Position numbers and translations under genes: made by a program. 64,000 nucleotides of DNA from Wolfiporia cocos (taxonomy: Eukaryota > Basidiomycota > Agaricomycetes > Polyporales > Phaeolaceae): assembly GCA_029448655.1 (NCBI GenBank), contig JACCLO010000007.1:3698477-3762476 (forward strand), read 5' to 3'. Below are positions 60,458-64,000 of this stretch, in pieces; within the stretch, counting starts at the first letter, position 1, and the number at the start of each line of letters is the position of its first letter. The notes beneath the pieces are model-generated. The model searched no databases and was not told the DNA's origin. It worked only from the letters and a program-made list of their open reading frames with translations.

Positions 60458-63311
60458 TTATTTGCGGTCATACAGACTTCTATATATTAAGGAACCGACG
60501 ATCTTCAGCCTGGGGATCGCGATAACAAGCTTCGATCCAGATGCCGTAATTCCCGCTTCGACAAACCTGGCAAGCAGCTTATTAGCTGTACATGCAAACT
60601 CATACATGAACCTCTGAATATTCGAATTGCCTGCAACAGCCTTGTCGTCATAGTCAGTACTCGGACCCTTCACACCTACATCATCCACAAAAGCATCAGC
60701 TTCGTTCGGTAACATGTCACCCAACGTATGCAATATGCATTGACTGAATTCAGGCATTGCATTAGTATAGCCTTGTGGCAGCCTAGTCAATCGCAACGAC
60801 CCAAAGGGGCATTGGAATGTTGTAAGGTCGCGCGAAACTGATGCGAGAATGCAGTTGTCGAAACCTGCCATAATGTCAGCTAGCATAAAAATGTGATGCC
60901 CTACAAAGCTTTCAGCGAAGTCATCTGGCCATGGAGGTAGCACCGCATCACATATAGTGATAGCGTTAAGGTCACCTAAATTGAATACGAGTCGCGGATC
61001 ACCCTGTTTCTTTTTGACCGCAAAATATGCTGTCCGATACGACGCGGAGAATGGCTCAAACTTGCCAGCATCTAATTGGCATTTGATGACTGCTTTCGCC
61101 TTCTCCTCGATGGCCTTCGGAATTCAGATGGACGGTTGTGCCCATGGTACGTGTTCGATCACTGGTATTTCATAGTCAGGAAAGTATACTGGGGAGAAAG
61201 TACCTCACTCATCGTCAGTCCACGCAAATGCTGCCTGTCACGAAACCACAACATGGACTAGCAAGTCAATTTCTGCATCTGATAAGAAGTTAGCGGGAAT
61301 CTTCGCAATCACATCACTCAGCCGCTGCACGGTCCACCGATTGCCTGAGCCGAATTCATACTTCTTTCAGGGTCTCGGTTCAATTGGTAGCGGCATCAAC
61401 TCAGGTATAGCAATAGGTTTGAATTTCTGTGTGAATGGGTTAGGCATATACGATGGCACTGGGCACACCTTTCGGTCAATGGGCTTATATCTTTTCAATG
61501 CTACTGTCACGCTATAATGCATTTGTACACATTTGCGCCATGCTGAAGGGACTGGAGTCAAAGGAATGGGGCTTGCTGCAATATAATCCTGTAACAACCT
61601 GTCAGAAGAGTCTGGTGGATCGATCTGGGAAGCTATCGATAACTCTGAATCTGTGAGTGTAGAGATGTCGCTCGCAACACAATGAAAAATGTTACCCAAC
61701 CTAGGAATTTCTGAGGACGCGATACTACCTATCGAGGCCAGTTCAGACATCACGCTCTCGTCAAAAATCCTTGCGCGACACGAGTCCTGTCATGAACACT
61801 AATTTCTCCTTGTTTCGGTCAGTGCCTGTGTCGACAATATGCACCTGTATCGGCGTCATGGATCGATCACCGTTGCGATGTGCCACAAGGTACATTCCGT
61901 TCTTCCTTTCATATTCTAGATTAGCTGCCACCCACTGTAACCATGGCTGCCCGAGAATCCCATTGTGTTGCCCTAAGTCAGTCAGGGTGACAAAGAAATG
62001 GTGATCAAACCTTTCCCCCCCAATCTCGACAGGTGCGTCACGGATGCAGCCCTCAAGTGGTGTAAGCATACCATTAATACCTTTGAGTGTCCACCCACAC
62101 CCATCTGGATCGATAGCTAGGTTAGTCTGATCCCACACTTTCTTCAATATTAAGTTCAGCTTTGATCCTGAGTCTACGAGGTACATTACTGCCTCAGTCC
62201 CAAACATCCCTTGTACAACTCCACATGCCATTGCAAAGAATCGTTCCTGTCCAACTGCCACAGCATAAACGTCAGCGTGCTGCGTTATTACCTCTTCGAG
62301 GTTCTCACCCTCCTGTAAGCTCAGCATCACCGACCCCTCTGTCACGACATTCTCGACTGCCTCTTTCTCATCTTCAACTGTGGCTATCCGAATTGCTTGT
62401 GCCACAGATCCACCTACCTCCTTGCGCGTCTTTGTGAGTGCCGCAAAACGCTTCTGCAAGGTAGGCGAAATTCCTATTATCTGTCTCAGTTGCAGCGTTA
62501 GCTTCTGATCAAGTATCTGATTAGCGACGTCGTCGGCGGACACCATATCCTATACGTCAGACGTGAACCTCGTCTGCTTCAGATGAGGAGGCATGTCCCT
62601 CTTGTGCGCAGTTACCTGATCCTTCTTCCTAGTCTTCCAACCCTCTTCCATGTTCACGGCTGGTGGCTTCTCGCTCGCAGCCTTACCATCCACTTTCGCT
62701 GTCGGCGTCATCTTTGTAGCTTCAGACAGCCCCACAACCTTACCCTTCGACCTATCGTTAGTGTGCCTGTATTCAAACCTCTTGGCTATCGGCTCTTCAT
62801 TGCTTGACTCCCCATCCTCTGCTGTCGACTTCTTGGCTTGTGCTCGAGTAGCTGCAAAAGTGTTCAGCACCCTCAATGAGGATGCGTATACGTCACCTTC
62901 GATCAATTGTTCGCCGTCAACTAACACCCCTAGGCTCGAACAGGTACCTGAGGGACCTGCAACATTAGACATGTCACGGTCCTTTTCCTTACCGAAACAG
63001 ATCTCCTCTTGCAGCACCACTGCAATGCCGCCACGTTGCCCGGCAGGCATCATCAGTAAGTTTGCTCTGTTCGCTTGAATGACCTTCCCAGTTGCTGGCG
63101 AAAACTGACACATCTTTTCTGCAATTAGTGCTATCGTCTCTGGACACTTACTCATCCCAATCGGATGATCGAGATTGACACCCTCCGTCTTGGCACACAT
63201 GAAACATGTATGTGGTGCCCTTTCCATCTGGATTAGATGTATGCTATGGAAACTTGGGGTATTTTGCAACTGTTTTCTACTGTTGCTGAGGATTGTGCAC
63301 TTGGCTAGCAA
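60458..63311 (-). pseudogene. Decayed Ty3/gypsy element next to the telomere (gag end, protease, RT)
   Basis: Read right to left. 63311-62550 is a gag/spacer segment with a Cys/His motif (CFMCAKTEGVNLDHPIGMSKC). It is separated by one in-frame TAG (62552-62550) from 62546-61761, the aspartic protease (VMYLVDSGSKLNLI, then GILGQPWLQW). After a frameshift, 61753-61367 is the linker (ALKRYKPIDRKVCPVP). The RT follows with several stops; its palm is recognisable at 60943-60458 (TRLPQGYTNAMPEFSQ, AFVDDVGVKG). The family is unlike A, B or J. RNase H and integrase are absent; the remnant ends at an LTR-like junction near 60457. Confidence 0.8.
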
Positions 63312-63830
63312 CTGTTTTGTTCTTAGCAGAAGTCTATGTTGTGTGAGGAGGTTGAGATGTGAGAGAGACAGAATTGTGAGAGATAGATAAGAGATTGTGA
63401 GAGCTGAGATGGTATGTGTGATGATAGGTGATGGGACTATGTAGGAGTGTAGTAGGTGAGATGAGATTAGTTAGATGAGTGAGTGAGATTTAGATTGTTG
63501 GATTAAGGGTAGGTATGGAGGATGAATGTGATAGAGATGATAAAAGTGTGTGTGGTACATTGGGGATGATTTGATTTTGGGTGAATTTATTTGGAGTTGT
63601 GGGAATTTTAAATGAATTTAGTGGGGTTGTGTGAGTATTGTATATATTTATGTGGGGTTATGTGAGTATGAAATGAAATTATGTGGGGTTATGTGAGAAT
63701 GAAATGAATTTATGCGAGGTCATGTGGTGTTAATTGAAATTATATGGTATCATTTGGAGTTAGATTCAATCAGTTAATGTAAAGTAAGTTTTAGATTTAA
63801 ATTTAAATTTTAATTTAATTTTGGATTATA
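63312..63830. repeat. Subtelomeric DNA with a degenerate 31-bp repeat
   Basis: First a purine-rich stretch with GTGAGAGA and GATGAG motifs. Then a unit with GTGGGGTT(A/G)TGTGAG repeats every 31 bases at 63621, 63652 and 63683 (decayed at 63714). An AT-rich stretch (63770-63828) precedes the telomere. No coding region. Confidence 0.75.
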
Positions 63831-64000
63831 GGGGTTAGGGGTTAGGGGTTAGGGGTTAGGGGTTAGGGGTTAGGGGTTAGGGGTTAGGGGTTAGGGGTTA
63901 GGGGTTAGGGGTTAGGGGTTAGGGGTTAGGGGTTAGGGGTTAGGGGTTAGGGGTTAGGGGTTAGGGGTTAGGGGTTAGGGGTTAGGGGTTAGGGGTTAGG
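63831..64000 (+). repeat. Telomere, (TTAGGGG)n
   Basis: About 24 uninterrupted copies of the 7-base unit, G-rich strand running outwards to the window end. This is the physical right end of the chromosome. No variant units are seen. Confidence 0.98.

Overview
The window is the end of a chromosome from a filamentous basidiomycete, probably an Agaricomycete. It ends in a perfect (TTAGGGG)n telomere (63831-64000), and almost everything inside is transposable elements of types typical of that group: Ty3/gypsy chromoviruses, a KDZ transposon, a Plavaka/tnp2-like transposase and a large Tc1/mariner-type element. Short GT-AG introns of about 50 bp fit the same origin. I could not fix a genus. Only one gene, a small viroplasmin/RNase H1 N-domain-like protein at 7722-8335, is not obviously a transposon gene. 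I see no rRNA, credible tRNA or CRISPR.

Layout. 1-7627: 3' part of a family A chromovirus (gag, pol, LTR), whose LTR is split by a family C solo LTR. 7722-8335: the viroplasmin-like gene. 8818-23195: a KDZ transposon with inverted subterminal repeats. One repeat array received a C solo LTR, and that LTR received a complete family B chromovirus (8993-18110); the other array carries another C solo LTR. 23331-28463: solo LTR I, a GC-rich ~300-bp tandem repeat, then the 5' end of family J (LTR, leader, gag) interrupted by solo LTR D. 28464-34773: a second, 5'-truncated family A copy, broken by solo LTR F and ending exactly at two telomere repeats. 34784-39516: CpG-poor DNA with a 170-bp satellite in two inverted arrays and solo LTR L. 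39522-49516: a complete family A copy with apparently identical LTRs. 49522-60457: layered LTRs (K, G, H, E) hosting a mariner-type transposon and a Plavaka-like remnant. 60458-63311: a decayed gypsy element. 63312-63830: subtelomeric repeats, then the telomere.

The most interesting system is the chromovirus pair A and B. Both have an uncharacterised ORF between the 5' LTR and gag, and a pol of protease, RT, RNase H, integrase and chromodomain with a full five-motif dUTPase fused at the C-terminus. A, B and the otherwise different J each show an 11-nt match between the sequence just after the 5' LTR and a site 32-34 nt downstream of the LTR TATA box. This is the signature of Tf1-like self-priming, in which the 5' end of the RNA folds back to prime its own reverse transcription. 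B also has a -1 slippery heptamer before the gag stop. Eleven LTR insertions show perfect 5-bp target duplications, so much of the nesting order can be read directly. All statements come from reading the sequence; no database search was run.
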